Of a stretch of 64,000 bases of DNA, positions 9,003-16,886 are shown in pieces. Positions within the stretch are counted from its first letter, which is position 1; every line of letters begins with the position of its first letter. Source of the stretch: JBLIKP01 sp047635375 (GTDB lineage: Bacteria > Bacteroidota > Bacteroidia > Sphingobacteriales > Sphingobacteriaceae); assembly GCA_047635375.1 (NCBI GenBank), contig JBLIKP010000001.1:1-64000 (forward strand), written 5' to 3'. The position numbers and the translations under genes were made by a program. Under the pieces are notes generated by a model, which worked only from the letters and a program-made list of their open reading frames with translations, was not told the origin of the DNA and ran no database searches.

Positions 9003-10337
9003 TTACATTTTAAAGGTTTCCATAAACTTAGTGGTGAAATTCCCGGATCTATAATCGGGGTCTTTCATAAGTTTTATATGGAATGGTATTGTTGTTTTAA
9101 CACCTTCAATAATGAATTCCGACAATGCTCTTTCCATTGTAGCAATTGCTTCGTCTCTTGTTTGAGCAACGGCAATAAGCTTGGCAATCATTGAGTCATA
9201 ATTCGGTGGAATTACATAACCAGCATAAACGTGAGTATCTACACGAACTCCATGGCCTCCTGGGCTATGGAAATTTGTTATTTTTCCTGGAGACGGTCTG
9301 AAATCGTTTTCAGGGTCTTCAGCATTAATACGGCACTCAATTGCGTGCATCTTAGGAATGTAAGCCTTTCCCGAAACAGGGATGCCTGCCGCTACCTTTA
9401 TTTGCTCCTTAATTAAGTCGTAATTAATTACTTCTTCAGTTACAGGGTGTTCTACTTGGATACGAGTATTCATCTCCATGAAGTAGAAATTCCGGTGTTT
9501 GTCCACTAGAAACTCAACAGTTCCAGCACCTTCATATCTTACGGCATGAGCGGCTTTAATAGCTGCTTCTCCCATTGCCTTACGCAGCTTTGGAGTCATA
9601 AAAGGTGAAGGAGCTTCTTCGGTTAATTTTTGGTGGCGACGTTGGATTGAACAATCACGCTCACTTAAGTGGCAAGCATTTCCTTGTTGATCGCCGATAA
9701 CCTGGATTTCAATATGTCGAGGATCTTCAATGAATTTCTCAAGGTAGATTCCATCATTTCCAAAAGCTGCACCAGCCTCTTGACGAGCTGAGTTCCATCC
9801 TTTTTCAAATTCATCTTCCTTCCAGCAAAGACGCATTCCTTTTCCACCACCACCGGCAGTAGCTTTAAGCATAATTGGATATCCAATTTCTAATGCAACT
9901 TCTTTCCCATGCTTGATGTCTCTAATTAGACCTTCAGAACCGGGGATTGTAGGTACACCAGCTTTTTTCATGGTAGTTTTGGCCATAGCCTTGTCTCCCA
10001 TGTTATTAATCATGTCTGGTGAAGCTCCAATAAATTTAATGCCATTATCAGCACAAATGGCAGAAAATTTAGCGTTTTCAGCTAAAAACCCATATCCTGG
10101 GTGAATAGCATCCGCGTTTGTAATTTCCGCTGCAGCGATAATATTGGGAATATTTAAATATGAGTCAGCACTTGGTGGCGGGCCAATGCACACCGCTTCA
10201 TCTGCAAAACGCACATGAAGTGATTCACGGTCGGCGGTAGAATATACCGATACCGTTTTTATGCCCATTTCTTTGCAAGTACGTATAATACGTAATGCAA
10301 TTTCACCACGGTTGGCTATAAGTATCTTTTTAAACAT
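9003..10337 (-). CDS. accC: Biotin carboxylase subunit of acetyl-CoA carboxylase
   Basis: The 444-residue protein is a full-length AccC: ATP-grasp fold with KILIANRGEIALRII at the N-terminus, the glycine-rich ATP loop GGGGKGMRL, the motif RHIEIQVIGD, and the active-site stretch EMNTRIQVEHPVTEE. It carboxylates the biotin on AccB using ATP and bicarbonate, the first half-reaction in making malonyl-CoA for fatty-acid synthesis. It lies 59 bases after accB on the same strand and is followed by a strong terminator, so accB-accC form an operon. The carboxyltransferase genes (accA, accD) are not in the window. Confidence 0.97.
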   Translation of the reverse strand: MFKKILIANRGEIALRIIRTCKEMGIKTVSVYSTADRESLHVRFADEAVCIGPPPSADSYLNIPNIIAAAEITNADAIHPGYGFLAENAKFSAICADNGIKFIGASPDMINNMGDKAMAKTTMKKAGVPTIPGSEGLIRDIKHGKEVALEIGYPIMLKATAGGGGKGMRLCWKEDEFEKGWNSARQEAGAAFGNDGIYLEKFIEDPRHIEIQVIGDQQGNACHLSERDCSIQRRHQKLTEEAPSPFMTPKLRKAMGEAAIKAAHAVRYEGAGTVEFLVDKHRNFYFMEMNTRIQVEHPVTEEVINYDLIKEQIKVAAGIPVSGKAYIPKMHAIECRINAEDPENDFRPSPGKITNFHSPGGHGVRVDTHVYAGYVIPPNYDSMIAKLIAVAQTRDEAIATMERALSEFIIEGVKTTIPFHIKLMKDPDYRSGNFTTKFMETFKM

Positions 10338-10396
10338 AATGGTTTTTTAGTTTGATAGATGCCAAATTTCCCCATAAATGGGAAGTGAGCTCCTAA

Positions 10397-10876
10397 TTAG
10401 GAAGGGTCAACTAAGAAAAGAGGTTGATCGTATTCAACAGGGCTAGCGTTGTCTATCAAAACCTTAACGATTTTCCCTGAAACTTCAGATTCAATCTCAT
10501 TGAAAAGTTTCATTGCTTCAACGATGCAAAGAACTTGTCCTGGTTTGATGGTGTCCCCAACATTTACAAATATATCTTGATCCGGTGAAGGAGTTCTATA
10601 AAATGTTCCAATCATTGGAGATTTAATAGTGATGTAGTTTGCGTTTTCATCCGCTACTGGAGCATCGGCTGGAGCCGAAGCAGGTGCTGATGGAGCGGGA
10701 GTCATTGGCGCTTGCATTTGTTGCATAGCCTGAGGCGCATAAGCAACCATCTCAGTTTTTCTTTCTTTTGGTGATTTTATCACCAATTTGAAGTCTTCTT
10801 TTTCAAGAGATACTTCGCCTACTCCTGATTTAGAGACAAATTTAATCAGGTCCTGGATTTGTTTTAGATCTAACAT
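10397..10876 (-). CDS. accB: Biotin carboxyl carrier protein of acetyl-CoA carboxylase
   Basis: The 159-residue protein has the AccB arrangement: an N-terminal helical region (residues 1-45), a flexible Ala/Pro/Met-rich linker (about 46-78) and a biotinyl domain. The biotin-accepting Lys is K123 in EAMKL. The segment SPMIGTFYRTPSPD includes the protruding thumb typical of AccB. It carries the carboxyl group from AccC to the carboxyltransferase in the cytoplasm. A promoter-like sequence lies about 35 bases upstream, so accB-accC could be expressed apart from fabH, from which it is separated by 123 bases. Confidence 0.96.
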   Translation of the reverse strand: MLDLKQIQDLIKFVSKSGVGEVSLEKEDFKLVIKSPKERKTEMVAYAPQAMQQMQAPMTPAPSAPASAPADAPVADENANYITIKSPMIGTFYRTPSPDQDIFVNVGDTIKPGQVLCIVEAMKLFNEIESEVSGKIVKVLIDNASPVEYDQPLFLVDPS

Positions 10877-10907
10877 AGAATTGGTTCGTATTGGTAGATA
10901 ATGTTTA

Positions 10908-10938
10908 CAATAATATTAAAATGTTTCTCTACCTCAAA
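10908..10938 (-). promoter_or_regulatory. Candidate promoter for accB-accC
   Basis: On the minus strand TTTG (10938-10935) is followed after 19 bases by TATTATTG (10915-10908), one mismatch from TAnnTTTG. The leader to the accB ATG would be about 25-30 bases. Confidence 0.45.
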
Positions 10939-10999
10939 AAAGACTGCCAACAAAAATCAAATTTGAGGTAGTTTTTAAGTTATTAATAAGTGTTATAAA

Positions 11000-12001
11000 T
11001 TATTCTTTTGTGTCGTAAGCCCATTTAATATAAATGGAGCCCCAGGTGAATCCTCCGCCAAATGCTGCAAGGACAATGTTATCACCTTTTTTCATTTTGC
11101 TTTCCCATTCCCACAGACATAAAGGAATAGTTCCATTTGTAGTATTTCCATACCTTTGAATGTTTAGCATAACCTTTTCCGGTCCAACACCCATACGACT
11201 TGCCGTAGCGTCAATTATTCTTTTGTTTGCTTGGTGAGGAACTAACCATGCTACATTTTCTGCAGTTAAGTCGTTTCTTTCCATGATTTCTGCAGCTACA
11301 TTTGCCATGTTTTCTACGGCAAATTTAAATACTGTTCTTCCTTCTTGATAAACGTAATGTTCACGAGCGTCAACGGTTTCATGGCTTGCTGGCTTTCTAG
11401 AGCCACCAGCTTTTTGGTGTAAAAATTCAGCTCCTGACCCATCAGATTTTAGGATAGAATCTTGTATTCCAAATCCTTCATCATTTGCTTCTAAAAGCAC
11501 AGCGCCAGCGCCATCACCAAAGATGATGCAAGTTTGTCGGTCGGTGTAGTCGATTATCGACGACATTTTATCACCACCAACCACTACAATTTTTTTATAT
11601 GAGCCTGTTTCAATGAATTTTGAAGCAGTTGCAAGCGAAAATAAGAATCCAGAACAAGCAGCACCTATGTCGTAACTGAAGGCATTGGTTGCTCCAATTT
11701 GATCGCATATTAGGTTGGCTGTGGCCGGAAATTGCATGTCTGGCGTTACAGTAGCGCAGATTAACAAATCGATTTCTTTTGGGTCAATACCACGTTTTTT
11801 ACAAAGGCCTTTTACAGCCTCGGCGCCCATGTGAGATGTTCCTTTGCCTTCGCCTTTTAAAAGCCGACGTTCGTTTATCCCTGTTCGACTAGTTATCCAT
11901 TCGTCTGTAGTATCGATCATGGTTTCTAATACCTTGTTCGATAAAACGTAATCAGGTAGATATCCGTTGACTGCTGTAATTGCCGCTTTTATATTTCCCA
12001 T
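11000..12001 (-). CDS. fabH: 3-oxoacyl-ACP synthase III (FabH)
   Basis: The 333-residue protein is a complete FabH. Catalytic Cys116 sits in GAACSGFL, His256 in VPHQANKRI and Asn286 in GNTTNG, the Cys-His-Asn triad of initiating ketoacyl synthases. It condenses an acyl-CoA primer with malonyl-ACP to start fatty-acid synthesis; in Bacteroidota branched primers are usual. Its C-terminus (AAFGGGFTWGSIYIKW) is family-typical. It lies 28 bases downstream of plsX in the conserved plsX-fabH order. Confidence 0.97.
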   Translation of the reverse strand: MGNIKAAITAVNGYLPDYVLSNKVLETMIDTTDEWITSRTGINERRLLKGEGKGTSHMGAEAVKGLCKKRGIDPKEIDLLICATVTPDMQFPATANLICDQIGATNAFSYDIGAACSGFLFSLATASKFIETGSYKKIVVVGGDKMSSIIDYTDRQTCIIFGDGAGAVLLEANDEGFGIQDSILKSDGSGAEFLHQKAGGSRKPASHETVDAREHYVYQEGRTVFKFAVENMANVAAEIMERNDLTAENVAWLVPHQANKRIIDATASRMGVGPEKVMLNIQRYGNTTNGTIPLCLWEWESKMKKGDNIVLAAFGGGFTWGSIYIKWAYDTKE

Positions 12002-12029
12002 GTATTGGTGTTCGAGATTTTGAAGGTAG

Positions 12030-12980
12030 CTAAACTACGGCTTCTTTAAATATTTTGGTAATCTTATTGGTAAGATTAGAGGTAACCATGTCTCTTGTCA
12101 TAAGAATCATGTTTTTAATAGCCTTAGCATTAGAAATTCCATGACCAATTACAACAGGAGCGTTAACCCCTAAAATTGGGCTTCCTCCATAGTTTTCGTA
12201 ATTGAATCGGTCAAAGAATTCGTCCTGAATTCCTCTTTTACGGATATAATAATAAAACGATTCAGCCTCTTTTAAAATTACATTTCCTGTAAAGCCATCA
12301 CAAACGATTACATCGGCCTTGTCATTAAAAAGATCGCGCCCTTCAATGTTTCCAGCGAAGTTTATTTGTGGTGTGTTTTTTAAGAGTTGATTTGCGGCTT
12401 GGGTAAGGATAGACCCTTTTTCTTCTTCTTCCCCAAGGTTCATTAATCCGACTTTAGGATTATCGATTCCGAAAACGCTTTTGGCGAATAATGAACCAAG
12501 AATTCCAAATTGGACTAAATGTTCCGGCTTACAATCGGCATTGGCACCGACGTCCAAAATCACCCCATAACCACCTTTTTCCTTTGGAACTAGAGCGGCA
12601 ATTGCAGGACGAGTAACGCCTTCTATCGGGCGCACACTAAATGCAGCACCAACAAACATAGCGCCTGTATTACCAGCACTTGCGAAGGCATCAACTTTCC
12701 CAGCTTTTAATAGGCCGAAACCTACTGCTATACTTGAGTCTGTTTTTTTAGAAATTGCTTTGGTGGGATGTTCACTCATTCCGATGACTTCGGTGGTGTG
12801 AACAATTTCGAAATTTTCGGAGTTTGAACCGTTTTGATCTAGGATTGAACGAATTTCTTTTTCGTCTCCAATCAGGACCAACTTGACATCATTACCTAGT
12901 TCTTTAGAAGCTTGAATGGCTCCTAAAGTTGTTTGCAAAGGTGCGAAATCGCCCCCCATTATATCTAAGGCTATTTTCAT
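12030..12980 (-). CDS. plsX: Phosphate acyltransferase PlsX
   Basis: The 316-residue protein matches PlsX: IALDIMGGDFAP at the N-terminus, TGAMFVGAAF, and DVGANADCKPEHL. It converts acyl-ACP to acyl-phosphate, which PlsY (gene at 45.2-45.9 kb here) transfers to glycerol-3-phosphate, starting phospholipid synthesis. It is cytoplasmic and peripherally membrane-associated. The usual rpmF-plsX-fabH order is kept, but a terminator hairpin sits between rpmF and plsX, so plsX needs read-through or its own promoter; I found no good -7 box in the 71 bases before it. Confidence 0.97.
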   Translation of the reverse strand: MKIALDIMGGDFAPLQTTLGAIQASKELGNDVKLVLIGDEKEIRSILDQNGSNSENFEIVHTTEVIGMSEHPTKAISKKTDSSIAVGFGLLKAGKVDAFASAGNTGAMFVGAAFSVRPIEGVTRPAIAALVPKEKGGYGVILDVGANADCKPEHLVQFGILGSLFAKSVFGIDNPKVGLMNLGEEEEKGSILTQAANQLLKNTPQINFAGNIEGRDLFNDKADVIVCDGFTGNVILKEAESFYYYIRKRGIQDEFFDRFNYENYGGSPILGVNAPVVIGHGISNAKAIKNMILMTRDMVTSNLTNKITKIFKEAVV

Positions 12981-13051
12981 GGATGGTTCCTGTTTTATGC
13001 TAACCGAAAGTGGATATTTTTTATAAAAACCACAAGAAAAAAGGCGATAAA

Positions 13052-13088
13052 AAACCCTGCTCCTTTATAATACAAGTGAGCAGGGTTT
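13052..13088 (-). terminator. Terminator/attenuator between rpmF and plsX
   Basis: An 11-bp perfect stem (AAACCCTGCTC/GAGCAGGGTTT) with a 15-base loop is followed by a T-run on the minus strand. It starts 10 bases after the rpmF stop, inside what is usually one operon. Confidence 0.75.
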
Positions 13089-13097
13089 GAAATTTCC

Positions 13098-13286
13098 TTA
13101 CTCTGCAGTGGCTTCTACCACCATTTTACCGTTGTAGTACATGTTGCCATCAACAAAGTACGCTCGGTGTGGCTGGTGAATAGTACCAGTGGTTGCACAT
13201 TTTGCCAAAGCAGGAGCTACCGCTTTGTAATGAGTTCTGCGCTTGTCTCTCCTTGTTTTGGAAATCTTTCTTTTAGGATGTGCCAT
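13098..13286 (-). CDS. rpmF: Large ribosomal subunit protein bL32
   Basis: The 62-residue basic protein starts MAHPKRKISKTRRDKRRTHY, the standard bL32 N-terminus. The C-terminal part, which in many bacteria holds a CxxC...CxxC zinc ribbon, has only one Cys here (KCATTGTIHQPHRAY), so it cannot form the four-Cys site. This zinc-free form is familiar in flavobacteria. The gene lies 4 bases after yceD, with which it is commonly co-transcribed. Confidence 0.97.
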   Translation of the reverse strand: MAHPKRKISKTRRDKRRTHYKAVAPALAKCATTGTIHQPHRAYFVDGNMYYNGKMVVEATAE

Positions 13287-13290
13287 TTTG

Positions 13291-13821
13291 CTACGACTTT
13301 AAATTTAAATTTTTCAATGCATCCCAACGTGGATCTTGCTTTTGATCCTTATTGGCAATGTTTAGTTTGTTTATTTCCTCAATAGTGTCTTTATCACAAC
13401 TTTGTCCGTCAATTCCAGCGTCTTCACAATTTGGAATCATTGGGAGGCTTAAAACTACGAATTCATAAATGAATTGTTTCAATTCGATTTCTGAAGAGTC
13501 TTGTGGAAGAAAGATTATCTCATCCGTTGTGTCTTCTTCAGGTCCTGAAAGCTTGATAATTAAGCTTTCTTCTATCCAAATTGGTTGTTTAAATTCCGAA
13601 GTACATCGATCGCAGTTTAGAGTAACAGTACCGTCAAAGTCGAAATGAAGCTGTAACATATGGTCAGCTTTTTCAAATATGAGGTTTAATTCTAAATCAC
13701 TTCCCGATATCCTATCGGCCTCCAGTTGTTCAAAAAACGATGCGTCTATTGAATACTTAAATGAATGTTCTCCGTTTTTCAACCCTAAAAAGGGAATTGT
13801 AAAAGCATTTTTTTTAAGCAT
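13291..13821 (-). CDS. DUF177 / YceD-family protein
   Basis: The 176-residue protein has the DUF177 layout, with the conserved CDRC pair near residue 108 (LNCDRCTSEF) and a second Cys pair near the end (PNCEDAGIDGQSC). Members sit almost always just before rpmF; E. coli YceD and the plant homologue have been linked to 23S rRNA or large-subunit maturation. The function is inferred from family and context: probably an accessory factor for 50S assembly. It is preceded by the best-formed promoter of this block, and rpmF starts 4 bases after its stop. Confidence 0.88.
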   Translation of the reverse strand: MLKKNAFTIPFLGLKNGEHSFKYSIDASFFEQLEADRISGSDLELNLIFEKADHMLQLHFDFDGTVTLNCDRCTSEFKQPIWIEESLIIKLSGPEEDTTDEIIFLPQDSSEIELKQFIYEFVVLSLPMIPNCEDAGIDGQSCDKDTIEEINKLNIANKDQKQDPRWDALKNLNLKS

Positions 13822-13845
13822 TCTCCGCTTCTTTTATTCAGCCTG

Positions 13846-13877
13846 CAAAATTAGGTATAAATGAGTTGAATAACAAA
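13846..13877 (-). promoter_or_regulatory. Promoter for yceD-rpmF
   Basis: On the minus strand TTTG (13877-13874), 20 bases, then TAATTTTG (13853-13846): an exact match to TTTG-N20-TAnnTTTG. The expected leader before the yceD ATG at 13821 is about 20 bases. Confidence 0.7.
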
Positions 13878-13901
13878 ATTCTTGCAGTAAGTTTTTTTTA
13901 T

Positions 13902-14960
13902 TTATCCGTTCCTGTCATTTTCCAATCTTGATGAAGCTAACGGATTGGAAGTTAATTCGCTATACTCCGAACGCATTTTTATTATATCTAATGTGGTAAA
14001 AAGCGTTTCTCTAAGTGAATCAGGATTGGCTTCTTTTTTTCCCGCTAGTTCGTAAGCCGTTCCGTGATCCGGAGATGTTCTTATTACAGGAAGTCCTGCA
14101 GTAAAGTTCACTCCTTTACCAAAGCTAAGGGCCTTAAAGGGGACTAAACCCTGGTCGTGGAACATTGCCAGGACGCCGTCAAATTTCTTGTAATTCCCTG
14201 AGCCAAAAAATCCATCTGCAGAATACGGGCCTAATGCCATAATTCCTTGTTTCTTTGCTTCCTCAATCGCAGGAATTATCCTTTCATTTTCTTCGCCGCC
14301 TAATTTTCCGTTATCTCCGGCATGCGGATTCAAGCCTAAAACCGCAATTTTCGGCTTGTTTATTCTGAAGTCAGATTTTAAAGTTTGGTTTAAAATCTTA
14401 ATTCGACTGAGTACTTTTTTCTTTGTGATATTTGTACTTACCTCAGAAAGGGGGATATGTCCGGTAACCACGCCTATTTTTAAATGTTCATTCACCATTA
14501 ACATGAGCGCTTCGCCATCAGTTGCTTTTGATTCGATATATTCCGTATGCCCTGGGAATTCAAATCCGCTTTTCGAAATAACGTCCTTATTAATGGGTAG
14601 TGTTATTAAGGCTTGAATTTCACCAGCATATAATGCTGTGGTTGCCGCCTCAAGAGATTTAATAGCATATTCACCCCCTACTTCGTTGGGTTCTCCTAAA
14701 GTGATTTTCACTTCCTCCTCCCATGCATTGAGTATATTGAGTTTTCCTGGCTTAGCTTCAGAAACTTGAGATATTGCATTGAAATTTATATGTGGCACTC
14801 CCGCCGCCTTTCTGTGGTAACTTACTACCTTTGATGAGCCGAAAATAACAGGAATACATCTACTTAATATTCTTTCGTCTTGGATTGTCTTTAAAAAAAC
14901 TTCTAATCCAATTCCGTTAATGTCGCCAGTTGTAAATCCTATGATTGTGTTATTTTCCAT
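13902..14960 (-). CDS. pdxA: 4-hydroxythreonine-4-phosphate dehydrogenase
   Basis: The 352-residue protein is a complete PdxA. It starts IIGFTTGDINGIGLE and carries the metal-ligand histidines in FPGHTEYI, GLNPHAGDNG and FHDQGLVPFK, with RTSPDHGTAYELAG near the C-terminus. It oxidises 4-phosphohydroxy-L-threonine in the deoxyxylulose-independent route to pyridoxal 5'-phosphate. The gene is divergent from rsmA, the same two neighbours that lie next to each other in E. coli (pdxA-ksgA), though there they share direction. An 80-base gap and a separate promoter divide it from yceD. Confidence 0.96.
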   Translation of the reverse strand: MENNTIIGFTTGDINGIGLEVFLKTIQDERILSRCIPVIFGSSKVVSYHRKAAGVPHINFNAISQVSEAKPGKLNILNAWEEEVKITLGEPNEVGGEYAIKSLEAATTALYAGEIQALITLPINKDVISKSGFEFPGHTEYIESKATDGEALMLMVNEHLKIGVVTGHIPLSEVSTNITKKKVLSRIKILNQTLKSDFRINKPKIAVLGLNPHAGDNGKLGGEENERIIPAIEEAKKQGIMALGPYSADGFFGSGNYKKFDGVLAMFHDQGLVPFKALSFGKGVNFTAGLPVIRTSPDHGTAYELAGKKEANPDSLRETLFTTLDIIKMRSEYSELTSNPLASSRLENDRNG

Positions 14961-15062
14961 TTTTAATATATTATCCGCTTAACGGGAATAAAAGGTTTTT
15001 TTAAGCCTTACCCAAGAATATTATGCAATTTTAAGAAGAATTTCTGTATTTAGCCCTCAATA

Positions 15063-15836
15063 ATGAAAAAGGTACGCGCAAAGAAGCATTTAGGACAACA
15101 CTTTTTGAAGGACCAAAACATCGCAAGAAAGATTGCAGAATCCCTTTCTTTTGGTGATGCTTATAATAAGGTGTTGGAAATTGGTCCTGGAATGGGGGTA
15201 TTAACCAAATTCCTTATTGAAAAAGAAAAAGATCTTACGGTAGTCGAGCTAGACTCCGAATCGGTTTCCTACCTACAAGAGAATTTCCCAAAGGATAAAA
15301 TCACTATAGTTGAAGGGGATTTTTTAAAGATAAATTGGCCCTTAGAACTAAAAGAACCTTTTGCCTTAATTGGGAACTTTCCTTATAATATATCCTCTCA
15401 AATAATATTTAAGGTGCTTGAGCATCGTGAATTTATTCCGGAAATGGCAGGGATGTTTCAGCGAGAAGTGGCACGAAGGCTTTCCTCTCCTCCAGGAATC
15501 AAAGATTATGGAATTTTGACGGTATTATTGAATGCCTATTATAAAGTAAACTACCTCTTTACTGTAAACGAAGGTGTTTTTCAGCCGCCGCCAAAAGTGA
15601 AGTCGGGGGTGATTCGTTTAACTCGACATGAAAAAGAACCTGATGTAGAATATTCAATTCTTGCCGAAGTTGTGAAATCGGGTTTTGGCCAGCGTCGCAA
15701 AAAACTTAGCAATGCGCTAAAACCATTTAACCTTGCAGAAACTCCTGTTGCGCATTATCTAGAAAAACGTGCTGAACAATTAACGGTTGATAATTTTATT
15801 GAAATAGCCCAATACGTAGCCTCTACCAGAATATGA
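15063..15836 (+). CDS. rsmA: 16S rRNA dimethyladenosine transferase RsmA (KsgA)
   Basis: The 257-residue protein has the KsgA signature: AKKHLGQHFLKDQNIARKI, the SAM-binding loop EIGPGMGVLT, and the catalytic motif NFPYNISSQI (NLPY in many homologues). It dimethylates two adjacent adenines near the 3' end of 16S rRNA late in 30S assembly. The stop codon overlaps the next gene's start by 4 bases (ATGA), which suggests translational coupling. Confidence 0.97.
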   Translation: MKKVRAKKHLGQHFLKDQNIARKIAESLSFGDAYNKVLEIGPGMGVLTKFLIEKEKDLTVVELDSESVSYLQENFPKDKITIVEGDFLKINWPLELKEPFALIGNFPYNISSQIIFKVLEHREFIPEMAGMFQREVARRLSSPPGIKDYGILTVLLNAYYKVNYLFTVNEGVFQPPPKVKSGVIRLTRHEKEPDVEYSILAEVVKSGFGQRRKKLSNALKPFNLAETPVAHYLEKRAEQLTVDNFIEIAQYVASTRI

Positions 15837-16768
15837 AAAAAGTTCTAGTGCTGGACGATATTCACCCAGTTTTCATTAATACCTTATTGGAAAATAATTT
15901 CGATTGTGTTTACAGGCCCGACATTACAAAGGATGAGGCTATGAAAATTATCGGAAATTTTGAAGGGATTTTAGTTCGCAGTAAATTCCAGATCACCAAA
16001 GATGTAATAGACGCTGCTCATAAATTGAGGTTTATTGCACGCTCTGGTTCTGGTATGGATGATATTGATGTGGCTTACGCCGAAGAAAAAGGGGTAAGTT
16101 GTTTAAGATCTCCTGAAGGTAATTGTGACGCAGTCGGTGAGCATGCGGTTGCCATGCTTTTGTGTTTGATGAACAAGGTGCACTTAGCAAATACAAGTGT
16201 TAAAAATGGTGAGTGGAATAGAGAGGAGCATAGGGGGACAGAAGTTAGCGGTAAAACGGTTGCGATTTTCGGCTATAGCCATATGGGAAAAGCCTTTGCT
16301 CGAAAAATCTCAGGGTTTGAGGCAAACGTTGTTTTTTATGATCGGTATAACAAAAGCTTAGAAGATGCAAATGCCAAGGAAACTATGCTTGATGAGATAT
16401 TTCAAACAGCCGACATTGTTTCTCTTCATTTTCCATGGACTCCGGAGAACCATCATTTTATAGAAGAAGATTTCTTAAGAAAATTTAAAAAACCAATCTA
16501 CCTGATCAATACAGCACGCGGAAAAGTATTAGACACTTCAATCATTTCAAGGCTTATCGATGAGAAAGTATTAATCGGAGTTGGCTTAGATGTTTTAGAA
16601 AATGAAAAACTTTCTTCGTTAACTTTAAATGAAAAGAATATATTTGAAGCCCTTATTGAAAATAAAAGGGTTTTGATGACTCCCCACGTGGCTGGGTGGA
16701 CTCATGAATCTTATTATAAATTAGCTAAGGTTTTGGTTGATAAAATCTTAGCCTTGAATTTCCCCTAA
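15833..16768 (+). CDS. D-isomer-specific 2-hydroxyacid dehydrogenase (SerA/phosphoglycerate dehydrogenase-like)
   Basis: The 311-residue NAD-dependent dehydrogenase has an N-terminal substrate domain and a Rossmann domain (about residues 100-285). Family catalytic residues are visible: Arg in NTARGKVLD, Glu in GLDVLENE and His in PHVAGWT. There is no C-terminal ACT domain, so it is the short form. The nucleotide loop reads FGYSHMGKAF, where the middle glycine of GxGxxG is Ser. It may be a 3-phosphoglycerate, hydroxypyruvate or lactate-type dehydrogenase; substrate cannot be told. It overlaps rsmA by 4 bases. Confidence 0.88.
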   Translation: MKKVLVLDDIHPVFINTLLENNFDCVYRPDITKDEAMKIIGNFEGILVRSKFQITKDVIDAAHKLRFIARSGSGMDDIDVAYAEEKGVSCLRSPEGNCDAVGEHAVAMLLCLMNKVHLANTSVKNGEWNREEHRGTEVSGKTVAIFGYSHMGKAFARKISGFEANVVFYDRYNKSLEDANAKETMLDEIFQTADIVSLHFPWTPENHHFIEEDFLRKFKKPIYLINTARGKVLDTSIISRLIDEKVLIGVGLDVLENEKLSSLTLNEKNIFEALIENKRVLMTPHVAGWTHESYYKLAKVLVDKILALNFP

Positions 16769-16795
16769 TTAATAGATGTCAATCGGGTGAATTCG

Positions 16796-16816
16796 GTATT
16801 TGTTTTGAACAAATAC
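16796..16816. other. Perfect 9-bp inverted repeat next to a -33 box
   Basis: GTATTTGTT-ttg-AACAAATAC is a perfect palindrome ending one base before the TTTG -33 element of the TonB-receptor promoter. It has no T-run after it, so it suits an operator better than a terminator. It lies 27 bases past the dehydrogenase stop. Confidence 0.45.
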
Positions 16817-16848
16817 TTTGAAAATAATTTAAATTAGCCATATATTTA
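16817..16848 (+). promoter_or_regulatory. Candidate promoter for the TonB-receptor operon
   Basis: TTTG (16817-16820), 20-base spacer, then TATATTTA (16841-16848), one mismatch from TAnnTTTG. The leader to the ATG at 16887 would be about 30 bases. Confidence 0.55.
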
Positions 16849-16886
16849 AAAATCTTTTGTTTTGAGTTAACACTAGGAAATCAATT

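Noticed and set aside
16796..16816. Palindrome as a terminator of the rsmA operon
   Set aside because: A/T-rich stem without a following T-run; better as an operator candidate.
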